Position numbers and translations under genes: made by a program. Below, piece by piece: positions 49,001 through 57,014 of a stretch of 64,000 bases of DNA. Positions within the stretch are counted from its first letter, which is position 1. Every line of letters starts with the position of its first letter. Under the pieces are notes generated by a model that saw only the letters and a list, made by a program, of their open reading frames with translations, ran no database searches and was not told where the DNA came from. Source of the DNA: Micromonospora coriariae (lineage in GTDB: Bacteria; Actinomycetota; Actinomycetes; Mycobacteriales; Micromonosporaceae); the NCBI RefSeq assembly GCF_900091455.1, contig NZ_LT607412.1, positions 806,001 to 870,000 on the forward strand, in the 5' to 3' direction.

Positions 49001-49368
49001 CCGAGTGGACCTTCAAGTCCGCCCACGTGGCCGACGGCGATCTGGTGAAGCTGCCGATGACGGCGATCCGATACACCCCGGAGCTCGACATCGACAACAG
49101 GGCGCCGGCCGGCCGGCCTTTCGCCATCCCGGTCTCGCTCGACCGGCAGGTCGGGGCGGCGCCCGGCCGGACCAGGACCCTGACCGTCGAGGCGTCCTTC
49201 GACGACGGCAAGACCTGGCGCAAGCTGACCGTGAAGCGGTCCGGCGAGAAGGCGGTCGCCTGGGTACACAACCCGGCCGGCACCGGTTTCGTCTCGCTGC
49301 GGTCCGCCGCGACGGACACCAGCGGTAACACGGTCAAGCAGACCGTGATCCGCGCCTACCGGTACTGA
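46030..49368 (+). CDS. Secreted S8 family serine protease (subtilase), paralogue
   Basis: A 1,112-residue exoprotease and paralogue of the gene at 32325. A signal peptide (1-31, ALALLVLGVSAVAPGGVPASAQ) is followed by PRTVTLLTGDTVHL, an N-terminal domain, and the S8 domain with Asp228 (VIDTGVD), His260 (GHGTHVAS) and Ser437 (GTSMATPHVAG). A long C-terminal beta-rich region follows, with tandem segments such as NSGSSPLTLAVALDAKD. Two adjacent ATGs at 46030 and 46033 follow GGGAGA, and either may initiate. It ends in a large bidirectional hairpin shared with the convergent SARP-type regulator. Confidence 0.93.
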   Translation: MMRSVRKLSALALLVLGVSAVAPGGVPASAQPRATKPATKPAVASKPRTVTLLTGDTVHLSTVNGKTAVDVVPGKDRERIPFITHSAGEDVRVIPADAVGLLNRGKLDARLFDISTLVRFGYDDTRATLPLIVQHNSAASAKLTGARTTRELSGASAVAENRADAVSFWNNLTSTAGGTERKLRTGFEKVWLDGLRQPSLDVSVPMTGAPQAWQAGWTGTGVKVGVIDTGVDQTHPDLAGHVAAAENFTTEPDALDRVGHGTHVASTIAGSGAASQGRFKGMAPGAKLYSAKVCIQEGCPESAILAGMTWAAEQGAKVVNMSLGGPDSPETDPIEAALTDLTHRYGVLFVVAAGNSGLAGDSTVDSPGSVAEALTVGAVTKTGELAEFSGRGPRTGDAGIKPEITAPGVGIVAARSSTSDLWPDDENPQYTSMNGTSMATPHVAGAAAILTQQHPDWAPERIKSTLMAAAQPNSATGVYEQGAGFLDVARAIRQTVTASPVSVAFERTTAAQTRTVTYANSGSSPLTLAVALDAKDADGAPAPAGLFGLSASSVTVPAGGTATVTVTVQAGAGLPDRYFGGEVTATGGGTQVQTPVALDIARSELALKLVGPDGGAPRADQGWVTMLTDLDRQTLLELGDPTATTYRVRAGRYLVQTYMVSNDPGFPTITSLVRPSLDLTTDQALTMDTRLAKPIAVSVPNPEATAVFQESGWTIRTEEPQIWGSNDPFGVLMNVPFDHVRTAQIGAGKTPGFVSYVNGMWGQVAQDGSLHNSPYVYRVYLYEPQKMMTGLNRKLRAGDFATVRSQVSADVADVPVARLARAHAPGNSPVYRTERVGPPSFTYDVPSTITEYYNQDKKAVWQSTSGQPGYTYYESAWTSFRPGRTYDVKWANAVAGPVFPEPNFGQQFATRYWGDTMGGPGPLHGDGAGHMGFRHVVGGSVQVDLYRNGVKIGDANQAPWTWDVPAEKGDYRLAATFRSDPAFTLSTVVDAEWTFKSAHVADGDLVKLPMTAIRYTPELDIDNRAPAGRPFAIPVSLDRQVGAAPGRTRTLTVEASFDDGKTWRKLTVKRSGEKAVAWVHNPAGTGFVSLRSAATDTSGNTVKQTVIRAYRY

Positions 49369-49374
49369 GGATGG

Positions 49375-49412
49375 GACCCGGGCGCGGCGCTTACCGGCGC
49401 CGCGTCCGGGTC
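49375..49412. terminator. Bidirectional terminator between convergent genes
   Basis: Arms 49375-49390 and 49397-49412 are complementary over 16 positions with a single mismatch (G opposite T). They begin GACCCGG, continue CGCGGCGC, and have the six-base loop TTACCG. It starts six bases after the protease stop and its right arm overlaps the stop codon of the SARP-STAND gene, so it can serve both. Confidence 0.72.
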
Positions 49413-52290
49413 ACCGGTGCCAGAGCAGCCGGTCACGGATGCGCCGGGCGATCGGCGAGTCCGTCCCGTCGAGCTCGGCGAGGGCCTCGCTCCACGCCTT
49501 CCCGGCCAGGGCCGGGTCGCCGTTGGCGGAGTGGAAGTCGCCGATGGCGACCAGCACCTCCGCGGTGTGGTGGGTCGCCCGGGCACCGCGAAAGGTGTCG
49601 AGCGCCTGCTGCCAGATCACCAACGCCTGCGGCAGGTCGTCGATCATCGAGTACGTGTGCGCCAGCCAGGCCTGGGTGGTTCCCACCCCGTGCCGGTCGC
49701 CGAGGGCCTCGAACTGCCGCTGCGCCTCGACGAACATGCCCAGCGCCTCGGAGTGCCGGCCGAGCCAGCCCTGTGCCCGGGCGATGACCAGCAGGGCGTT
49801 GGTGGCGCCCCGCACGTTGCCCTCAGCGTGAAAGAGCGCCCGCGCGGCCTCGGCATGCCGGATCGCCTCGTGGTAGCGCCTCTGCTCCAGCCGGATCTCG
49901 GCGATGTTGTTCTCCACGTGGCCCTGCTCGGCGCGCCGGCCGAGCCGGTCGAAGAGCACCCGGGCGTGCTGCAGGTGTGACAGCCCGCGGTCGAGATCGG
50001 CCAGGAAGTAGCAGGCGCCGGCGAGGCTGCGGTGCAGCAGGGCCTGGGCGGCGGGGTCGTCCCCGGCTGCGGCGAGGCCCGCGCTCACCGTTGCCGCCCA
50101 CTGCTTGAACTGCGCGGTGTCCTGGAAGTAGTTCTGCATTGCCAACGCGATCTGCCAGGCCGTGCTCGGCCGGCCGCGCTCCCTGGCCCGGGCGACGATG
50201 TCGGTCAACACCCGCTGCTCGTCTGCGAACCAGGCCATCGCGTCGGCCCGGCCGGTGAAGCCGCGCCCGGTGACTCCGCGTTCGGACGGCTCCGGCACGG
50301 ACAGCGGCACCTGCGGCTGCAAGGGCAGATGCGCCGCGTACGCGCTGAGCTGGTAATAGTCGTAGACCCGCTCGATGGCAGCGTCCCGTTCGGCCGCGTC
50401 GTCGTGCTCCTCGCCGAGCTCCACAGCGTAGGCGCGCAGCAGATCATGCATGCGCCACCGGCCGTCGCCCGGCTGGACCAGCAGCTGTGCCCCGAGCTCG
50501 GCGAGCAGACCGCGGGCGGCGCGCAGGGACAGGCCGCCCAGGGCGGCTGCCGCCTCCGTGCTCAGCTCCCCGGCCGGGTGCAGGGGCAGCAGCCGGAAGA
50601 GCCGGGCTGCTCCGGGAGTCAGGGCTCGGTAGGACCAGGAGAAGATGGCCTCCAGATCGGCGTGTGCGTCACCGAAGCCGGCCAGCCGGCCGTCGGCCTC
50701 GGCCAGCTCAGCGGCGACCGCGGGCAGGCTGAGCCCGGTCCGGCCGACGCCGCGGGTGGCGACCAGCGCCAGGGCCAGCGGCAGCCGGCCGCACCGCGCG
50801 ATGATCTCGTTGACGGCATCCGGGTCGGCGGCGGCCGCGTCACCGAGCCGGCGGGTGAGCAGCTCGCGGGCCTCGGCGTCGGTCAGCAGGTCGAGGTGCA
50901 GCGCGTGGGCGCCCGCCGGGCCGGCCCCACCGGTGATCCGGCGGCGGCTGGTGGCGATGACGAGACTGCCGCCGGTCCCGGGCAGCAGGTGCCGGATCTG
51001 GTCCCAGTCGCGGCAGTTGTCGAGCAGGATCAGCATCCGGCGCTCGGCCAGGATGCTGCGGTACAGGCCGGCCTGGGCGTGCAGTTCGGCCGGGATGGCG
51101 GCCGGCGTGACCCCGAGGGACCACAGGAAGCCGCGCAACGCCTCCGTCGGTGTCATCACTGAGTCGCCGGAGTCGAAGCCGCGCAGGTCCGCGTGCAACT
51201 GCCCATCGGGGTAGCGGGCGGCCAGCTGATGGGCCAGGTGCACGGCGAAGGTCGTCTTCCCGACCCCGGGCATTCCGTCGATGACCAGCGCCGTGGTCCG
51301 CCCGTCTTCGGCCAGCAACTCCTGCGCGGCGGCCACGACGCCGCGACGACCGATGAAGTAGGGGTGGTCGGCCGGCAACTGGGCCGGCGGCTCGGCCCGG
51401 GTCGCCGGCGACAACTCCCGCTCGGTTGGCGGCCACGATTCGGCCTCCGCACCACCGGGCGGCGCTGCGGGCCGCATGACTGCCGGTCTGACGCCGGGCC
51501 GCGACCTGGATCCGTCGGCCGGCACATCGTTGTCGAACAGGCGCTTCCGGGCTTCGCGCAGGTCGCTGCCCGGCTGGATGCCGAGCTCGTCGGCGAGCCG
51601 GTGCTCGATGTCCGCATAGGTCGCGAGGGCCTCGGCCCGGCGGCCGTCCGCGGCGAGCGCGAGCAGCAGGCACGCCTGCAGCGCCTCGTCCAGCGGCTCG
51701 TATTCGGCGGCGAGCCGGATGGCGGGCAGCACCACGTGGACGCATCCGGCCCGCAGAGCGACGTCGGTCGCCGCCCGGACCGCCGCGAACCGCTCGCCGT
51801 CGACAGCGACGAACTCCGGATGGGCACGGCCGCCGGTCCGCAGGCCCGAGGCGCACCGGTCGCGCCACAGCGCCAGCGCCTCCCGGTAGAGCTCGACGGC
51901 CCGCTCGCCGGAGCTGCCGCCGGCCTGGGCGATCAGACGCCGGAAACGCAGCAGATCGAGCGACTCCGCGTCGATCCGCAGCCGGTACTCGGCGCCGTCA
52001 CGGATCAGTACCGAGCCCGCTGCCCTCGTCGGCAGGCCCGGCTCGAAGCGCCGACGGAGGATCCCGACGTGCCGGTGCACCACGTTGACCGCGCTGGGTG
52101 GAGGCTCGGACTCCCAGAGCAGGTCGACGAGTTCGGCGATGCTGACCGCGCCGCCGGCCCGGGCGAGCAGCAACGCCAGGATCAGCCGCTGCTGTCGGGT
52201 GCCCAGGTCGATCTCGAAGTGGCCGCGCCAGGCGCGCACCGGGCCGAGAACGGCGAAGGAGAGCGGGCCGGTCATCTTGCTGCGATCCAT
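49411..52290 (-). CDS. SARP-type regulator with NB-ARC and TPR domains (AfsR-like), copy 1
   Basis: A 959-residue AfsR/DnrI-class regulator. An OmpR-type DNA-binding domain (about 10-100: FAVLGPVRAWRGHFEIDLGTRQQRLILALLLARAG, AVNVVHRHVGILRRRFEPG) is followed by a BTAD domain (about 110-250) and an NB-ARC ATPase. The ATPase has Walker A VIDGMPGVGKTTFAVHLAH near residue 345, Walker B RRMLILLDNCRDWDQ and GRLPLALALVATRG. C-terminal TPRs run from about 690 to 950. These proteins activate secondary-metabolism or morphology genes. ATG 52290 is taken as start; ATG 52275 (MTGPLSFAVLG) is close and also possible. A paralogue lies at 53053-55866 with an ECF sigma gene between. Confidence 0.93.
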   Translation of the reverse strand: MDRSKMTGPLSFAVLGPVRAWRGHFEIDLGTRQQRLILALLLARAGGAVSIAELVDLLWESEPPPSAVNVVHRHVGILRRRFEPGLPTRAAGSVLIRDGAEYRLRIDAESLDLLRFRRLIAQAGGSSGERAVELYREALALWRDRCASGLRTGGRAHPEFVAVDGERFAAVRAATDVALRAGCVHVVLPAIRLAAEYEPLDEALQACLLLALAADGRRAEALATYADIEHRLADELGIQPGSDLREARKRLFDNDVPADGSRSRPGVRPAVMRPAAPPGGAEAESWPPTERELSPATRAEPPAQLPADHPYFIGRRGVVAAAQELLAEDGRTTALVIDGMPGVGKTTFAVHLAHQLAARYPDGQLHADLRGFDSGDSVMTPTEALRGFLWSLGVTPAAIPAELHAQAGLYRSILAERRMLILLDNCRDWDQIRHLLPGTGGSLVIATSRRRITGGAGPAGAHALHLDLLTDAEARELLTRRLGDAAAADPDAVNEIIARCGRLPLALALVATRGVGRTGLSLPAVAAELAEADGRLAGFGDAHADLEAIFSWSYRALTPGAARLFRLLPLHPAGELSTEAAAALGGLSLRAARGLLAELGAQLLVQPGDGRWRMHDLLRAYAVELGEEHDDAAERDAAIERVYDYYQLSAYAAHLPLQPQVPLSVPEPSERGVTGRGFTGRADAMAWFADEQRVLTDIVARARERGRPSTAWQIALAMQNYFQDTAQFKQWAATVSAGLAAAGDDPAAQALLHRSLAGACYFLADLDRGLSHLQHARVLFDRLGRRAEQGHVENNIAEIRLEQRRYHEAIRHAEAARALFHAEGNVRGATNALLVIARAQGWLGRHSEALGMFVEAQRQFEALGDRHGVGTTQAWLAHTYSMIDDLPQALVIWQQALDTFRGARATHHTAEVLVAIGDFHSANGDPALAGKAWSEALAELDGTDSPIARRIRDRLLWHR

Positions 52291-52413
52291 ACAGGGCTGG
52301 TTGCCACGATCGCGTCAGCATGGCAAAGCCCCGAGCCGCGAGGCGGGCGCGCGTCGGGGCATTGTGAGCCTCGACTCAGCGGGTGACTCGCTGGCGGGCG
52401 GATTCGCCCCTGT

Positions 52414-52938
52414 TCAGGCCGCCTTGAGGCCGGTGCGCAGGGCGCGCATCGCATGGTGGGTCCGGGATTTCACTGTGCCGATCGGCACTCCCAGCCGGCC
52501 CGCGACCTCCGCCGGTGACCTCCCAACCAGGTAGACCTCGGAGAGCAGGCTGCGCTGCGCCGGGGTCAGCCGTCCGAGCGCGTACCGGATGGCGTACGAC
52601 GCGAGTGCGGTGCCGGTCGTGTCGTCACCGGAGGGAATCCAGGTCATGTCGACGAGATGGACCTCGGCCGGGCGGCCCCGCCGCAGCCGGACGCCGTCGA
52701 TGACGAGCCGCCGGGCGACGGTGACGAGCCAGCGGCGGGCGGCATCGGGCTCGGCCGGCACCGAGTCGAGGTGCCGCCAGGCGCGCAGCATCGTCTCCTG
52801 GAGAAGGTCCTCGGCGGTCTGCCGCTGGCCACGGGTCAGCACGAGCAGGATACGCAGCACGGCACGGGCGTGGTCCGCGTGCAGCGCGGTCATGCGCTCG
52901 GCCCGGCCGGTCGGTGATTCGTCGGGTGCCCGCAGCAC
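52414..52938 (-). CDS. ECF RNA polymerase sigma factor (short SigL/SigK-like)
   Basis: A 174-residue sigma factor. Region 2: TALHADHARAVLRILLVLTRGQRQTAEDLLQETMLRAWRHLDSV. Region 4: ALGRLTPAQRSLLSEVYLVGRSPAEVAGRLGVPIGTVKSRTHHAMRALR. The GTG at 52938 is preceded by GGGGGAA, a strong ribosome binding site; an internal ATG at 52893 is an alternative. No anti-sigma gene follows: the next gene downstream is the SARP regulator at 52290, 124 bp away. The sigma factor sits between two SARP regulators, so a shared control circuit is plausible but unproven. Confidence 0.93.
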   Translation of the reverse strand: MLRAPDESPTGRAERMTALHADHARAVLRILLVLTRGQRQTAEDLLQETMLRAWRHLDSVPAEPDAARRWLVTVARRLVIDGVRLRRGRPAEVHLVDMTWIPSGDDTTGTALASYAIRYALGRLTPAQRSLLSEVYLVGRSPAEVAGRLGVPIGTVKSRTHHAMRALRTGLKAA

Positions 52939-53052
52939 GACATTTCCCCCACAGGCAGGAGCAACGGTGAATGAGGCATGAGCCTAGGGACGAGCGCTGC
53001 CAATGGACTGATGCGTTAGTGCGGATCGAGTGCCGTCGCCGATCGCAACCGG

Positions 53053-55866
53053 TCACGGACGCGACGTGACCGCCGCGAGCAGGCCGGCGAGCCGCAGGCC
53101 GGTCCGGCTCTGCGCGTACGGGATCAGAGCCAACGCCTCCTGCCATGCCCGTACCGCGGCGTCCTGGTCGCCGGTGGCGGCGAGGGCGTCGCCGAGCAGC
53201 GCCAGCACTTCCGCGGCCGGGGCCGACGCCGACGCCTCCTGGTACGCGACGGCCGCCTCGCGCCAACAGGCGACCGCCGTGCCGAACTCCTGGCGGGCGG
53301 AGTGCACCTGGCCGAGCACCTCCCACGCCTCGGCGACGCCAAGGCTGTACTGCGCTCCGCGTGACAGCGCCATCGCCTGCTCGGCGCAGCGCACGGCCTC
53401 TTCCTCCCGGCCCAGTTCGGCGTTGCTCGCGGCCATGATCACCAGAGCGTCCGCGAACAGCTTGTCGTCTCCGGCCGCCCACGGCCCCAGGACCGCCGAG
53501 AGCGTCCGGACGACCTCCTCGTGTCGCCCCTGGGCTGCCAGGATCATCACCCGGTTGATCGTGGCCCGGGTCAGTTCGTCGTGCAGGCCGAGCCGGGCGA
53601 GCAGATCGAGCGCCTGGTCGAGATGCCCGATCGCGGTCTCGTGCTCGTGCCGGAAGTACGCCGCCCCGGCCAGGCTGCGGTGCATCCGGGCCTGCCCAAC
53701 CAGGTCGCCGCCCGCCCGAGCGGCATCGAGGGCCGCCTCGCCGGTGGCCGTCCAGTCTGCCCACCTGCCGGTGCGGTCGAAGAAGTGTTGCATGCCCAGG
53801 GCAAGCTGCCAGGCCTCGGTGTGCCAGCCCTGCCGGGCGGCCCGGGCGACCAGCGCGATCAGGACCTGCCGCTCGGCGCTGAACCAGCGTATGGCGTCAC
53901 CGTGGCCGGCGAAGCGCAGTGGGGTCTCGCCCGGCCCCAGCTCGATCATCGGGTGGTGCTCGGAGGTCAGCAGCTGTCGGTGCGCCTGGTAGCAGGTGGC
54001 CCGGTAGAAGTGCAGGCAGCGCAGCTCCGCGGCAGCGCGCTCCGCGGGGCTGTCGTTCTCCTCGCCGAGCTCCGCGGCGTAGGCCAGCAGCAGGTCGTGG
54101 GTGCGGTAGCGGCCCGGCAGTTCCTCGCTGATCAGGTGCGCGCGGCTCAACTCGCCGATCAGCGTCCGCCCGGTCCGCAGTGGGACGCCGGCCAGGCCCG
54201 CCGCCCCGGCGATCGAGATGTCGGGGCCAGGATGGATCGGCAGCAGCCGGAAGAGTCGTGCGGCCGGGGCGGTAAGTGCCTGGTAGGACCAGGAGAAGGC
54301 GGCACGCAGGCCGGTCTGCGGGTCGTCGCCGTCGAAGCCGTCCAGGCTGCCGGGCGCGCGGGCCAATTCGGCGGCGATCTGCGCCGGCGGCGTGCGCGGC
54401 AGACTCGCCGCGCGGGCGGCCACCACGGCCAGCGCGAGCGGCAGCCGCCCGCAGCTGGCGATGACGGCGTCGATCGCGGCCGGGTCCGCCGCGACGCGGC
54501 CGGCGCCGAGGGGCCGCAGGAGCGCCGCGCGGGCCTCGTCGAGGCTCGGCAGGCCGACCGGCAACGGGTGGGCGCCGGCCGTGGTCAGCAGGCTGCTGAG
54601 CCGGCTGCGACTGGTGACGATCGCCAGACAGCCGGCGCTGCCCGGCAGCAGGTGCCGGATCTGCTCGGCGTCCCGGCAGTTGTCGAGCACGATCAGCAGG
54701 CGTCGACCGGCGAGGCTGCTGCGGTACATGCCCGCCTGGGCGTGCAACTCGGCGGGAATGCCGTCCTGGGGCACCCCGAGCGAGCCGAGGAAGCCGCGCA
54801 GCGCCTCGGCCGGGCTCATCGCCGGCTCGCGCCCGTCGTATCCGCGCAGGTCGACATACAACTGCCCGTCCGGATAGTCGGCGGCGAAGGTGTGGGCGAG
54901 GTGGACGGCGAGGGCGGTCTTGCCGATCCCGGGCATGCCGTCGATCGCGAGCACCGCCGGACCGCCCGGGCGCGCGACCGCCGCGCGGGCTTCGGCGACG
55001 AGGTCGTCCCGACCGCTGAAGAAGGGCAGGTCCGGCGGCAACTGCGCGGGCCGGGGAACGGGCGACGGCGAGTCGGTACGCGCCGGCCTTGTGCGTTGGT
55101 GCAGCAGCCGGTCGTACGCCTCCCGCAGTTCCTCACCCGGATCGATGCCCAGGTCGTCGGCGAGCCGGCGGCGCACCGTCCGGTACGTCTCGACGGCTTC
55201 GGCCTGGCGGCCGTCGGCGGCGAGCGCCAGCAACAACCGGGCCTGCAACGACTCGTCGAGCGGGTGCTGCTCGGCGGCCTGCCGCAGCGGCGTCAGCACC
55301 GCGCTCATCCGGCCGCAGCGCTCGGCTGCGTCGGCTGCCGCGCGCACGGCCGCAGCGCGTTCGGCCTCCACCGCGAGGAACGCGGGATGCAGGCGGGATG
55401 CCGGTTCCAGGCCCGCCGCGCACCGGCCGCGCCACAGCCGCAGCCCGTCGAGGGAATGCCGCAGCGCCGACTCCGGGTCGCCGTCCTGCAGGCTCCGGCC
55501 CGCCAGCCGGCTCAACGACCGGAACTTCAGCAGGTCGAGGGACGCTTCGTCGGCGCGCAGCCGATAGCCCGAGAGCTCCCGGAGGATGTGCCGTCCCGCC
55601 GAACGGTTGGGCAGGCCGGGTTCGAGCAGCCGCCGGAGCACCCCGACGTGCCGGTGCACGACGTTCGCGGCGCTGGGCGGGGGCTCCTCGTCCCAGAGCA
55701 GGTCGACCAGTTCGGCCAGGGAGACCGGTGAACCGGCCCGGGCCAGCAACAACGCGAGCACCAGGCGCTGCTGGCGCGCCCCCAGATGCAGCTCGACGCC
55801 GGCGCGGACGACCCTGATCGAGCCGAGCACCGAGAACCCGATCGTCTCACCCGCCTCCGCCCGCAC
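53053..55866 (-). CDS. SARP-type regulator with NB-ARC and TPR domains (AfsR-like), copy 2
   Basis: A 937-residue paralogue of the gene at 49411. OmpR-type DNA-binding domain (GFSVLGSIRVVRAGVELHLGARQQRLVLALLLARAG), BTAD (about 105-250, LGIDPGEELREAYDRLL), NB-ARC with Walker A AIDGMPGIGKTALAVHLAHTF near residue 325, Walker B RRLLIVLDNCRDAEQI and GRLPLALAVVAAR, and C-terminal TPRs. Residues before PVPRPAQLPPDLPFFSGRDD form a linker. Similarity to the other copy runs the whole length, so a duplication is likely, but the ATPase motifs differ slightly. The GTG at 55866 is used because the domain begins after only ten residues. The sigma-70 gene 55944-56873 lies upstream. Confidence 0.93.
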   Translation of the reverse strand: MRAEAGETIGFSVLGSIRVVRAGVELHLGARQQRLVLALLLARAGSPVSLAELVDLLWDEEPPPSAANVVHRHVGVLRRLLEPGLPNRSAGRHILRELSGYRLRADEASLDLLKFRSLSRLAGRSLQDGDPESALRHSLDGLRLWRGRCAAGLEPASRLHPAFLAVEAERAAAVRAAADAAERCGRMSAVLTPLRQAAEQHPLDESLQARLLLALAADGRQAEAVETYRTVRRRLADDLGIDPGEELREAYDRLLHQRTRPARTDSPSPVPRPAQLPPDLPFFSGRDDLVAEARAAVARPGGPAVLAIDGMPGIGKTALAVHLAHTFAADYPDGQLYVDLRGYDGREPAMSPAEALRGFLGSLGVPQDGIPAELHAQAGMYRSSLAGRRLLIVLDNCRDAEQIRHLLPGSAGCLAIVTSRSRLSSLLTTAGAHPLPVGLPSLDEARAALLRPLGAGRVAADPAAIDAVIASCGRLPLALAVVAARAASLPRTPPAQIAAELARAPGSLDGFDGDDPQTGLRAAFSWSYQALTAPAARLFRLLPIHPGPDISIAGAAGLAGVPLRTGRTLIGELSRAHLISEELPGRYRTHDLLLAYAAELGEENDSPAERAAAELRCLHFYRATCYQAHRQLLTSEHHPMIELGPGETPLRFAGHGDAIRWFSAERQVLIALVARAARQGWHTEAWQLALGMQHFFDRTGRWADWTATGEAALDAARAGGDLVGQARMHRSLAGAAYFRHEHETAIGHLDQALDLLARLGLHDELTRATINRVMILAAQGRHEEVVRTLSAVLGPWAAGDDKLFADALVIMAASNAELGREEEAVRCAEQAMALSRGAQYSLGVAEAWEVLGQVHSARQEFGTAVACWREAAVAYQEASASAPAAEVLALLGDALAATGDQDAAVRAWQEALALIPYAQSRTGLRLAGLLAAVTSRP

Positions 55867-55943
55867 GCCGGCAACGGTAACCGGCCGACCGTCACCTGGG
55901 ACCTCGCGGCCACCGCCGCAGGGCGAGCCTGGATCTCACGGCC

Positions 55944-56873
55944 TCAGCGACGCAGGGCTGTCGCACGCTGCATGTGCGACAGCTTCTCCGGGTTGCGCAC
56001 GGCGTAGAGCCCGGTGATGAGGCCGTCGTCGATGCGCAGCGCGATGACCGTGTCGATCTCGCCGTCGAGCCGCAGAACCAACGACGGGTAGCCGTTGACC
56101 TGGGCCGGTTGCAGCGACGTGGCGGCGATCCTGAACTGCTTGGAGGCCATCAGCCGCGCCACCTTGTCGGCGCCGGCGATGGGCCGCAGCACGGCCTGTC
56201 TGACTCCGCCACCGTCACCCAGGAGCACGACGTCCGGCGCGAGGATGTCGAGCAGGCCCTGCACGTCCCCGGTCTCGACCGCCCGCTGGAACGCCTCCAG
56301 CGCACCTTTGGTCTCGGCCGGAGAAACCACCCCGCGGGGCCGGCGCGCGGCCACGTGCGCGCGCGCCCGGTGGGCGATCTGGCGGACCGCGGCCGGGCTC
56401 TTGTCGACGGCGTCGGCAATCTCGTCGTAGGCCAGATCGAACACCTCGCGCAGGACGAACACCGCCCGCTCGGTCGGCGCGAGCGTCTCCAGCACCAGCA
56501 GCATCGCCATCGAGACGCTCTCGGCCAGTTCCACGTCCTCGGCGACGTCGGGCGTGGTCAGCAGGGGCTCCGGGAGCCAGGAGCCGACGTAGGACTCCCT
56601 GCGGCGGCTGAGCGTACGCAGCCGGCTGAGTGACTGGCGGGTGGCGATCCGGACCAGGTACGCGCGCTGGTCCCGCACAGTGTCGAGGTCGACGTCCGCC
56701 CACCGCAGCCAGGTCTCCTGGAGGACGTCCTCGGCGTCGGCGGCGGAGCCGAGCATCTCGTAGGCGACAGTGAAGAGCAGGTTGCGGTGGGTGACGAACG
56801 CGTCGGTGGCGGGGTCCGTACGGCGACCCTCCCTCGTGGCGGCGTCTGCAGCGTCCGGAATTGCGCTGGCCAT
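55944..56873 (-). CDS. ECF41-type sigma factor with SnoaL-like C-terminal domain (SigJ-like)
   Basis: A 309-residue sigma factor of the ECF41 group. Region 2 (HRNLLFTVAYEMLGSAADAEDVLQETWLRW) and region 4 (LETLAPTERAVFVLREVFDLAYDEIADAVDKSPAAVRQIAHRARAHV) are followed by a SnoaL-like domain of about 115 residues that acts as a built-in regulator. The group's hallmarks are present: WLPEP between the regions, DGGG in LLGDGGGV, and NPEKL near the C terminus (NPDKL in the consensus). ATG 56873 is chosen because MASAIPDAADA leads into the domain. A matching ECF41 promoter (TGTCACA, 16 bp, CGTC) lies upstream. No carboxymuconolactone-type COE partner gene is directly linked; the VOC gene lies beyond the promoter. 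Confidence 0.93.
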   Translation of the reverse strand: MASAIPDAADAATREGRRTDPATDAFVTHRNLLFTVAYEMLGSAADAEDVLQETWLRWADVDLDTVRDQRAYLVRIATRQSLSRLRTLSRRRESYVGSWLPEPLLTTPDVAEDVELAESVSMAMLLVLETLAPTERAVFVLREVFDLAYDEIADAVDKSPAAVRQIAHRARAHVAARRPRGVVSPAETKGALEAFQRAVETGDVQGLLDILAPDVVLLGDGGGVRQAVLRPIAGADKVARLMASKQFRIAATSLQPAQVNGYPSLVLRLDGEIDTVIALRIDDGLITGLYAVRNPEKLSHMQRATALRR

Positions 56874-56915
56874 GGGTCGCTCCTGTCGCTTCGATCCCGA
56901 CTGCGTCGCCCACAA

Positions 56916-56942
56916 GACGCCGATCCAGCACATGCTGTGACA
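56916..56942 (-). promoter_or_regulatory. ECF41-type promoter of the sigma-factor gene
   Basis: On the minus strand TGTCACA (56942-56936) is followed by 16 bp and CGTC (56919-56916). This is the -35/-10 pair described for ECF41 sigma factors, which transcribe their own gene. The -10 lies 42 bp before the ATG at 56873. Confidence 0.72.
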
Positions 56943-57014
56943 CCCAGCGCCCGTGACGGACCTCACCTGCACCGGCTGACGGGGCCGGCTCGGCGTCACA
57001 GTCGTCGGCACGGC

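Noticed and set aside
46051..49269. A 1,072-codon minus-strand frame opposite the second subtilase
   Set aside because: Same reason: a GC-driven shadow without recognisable domains.
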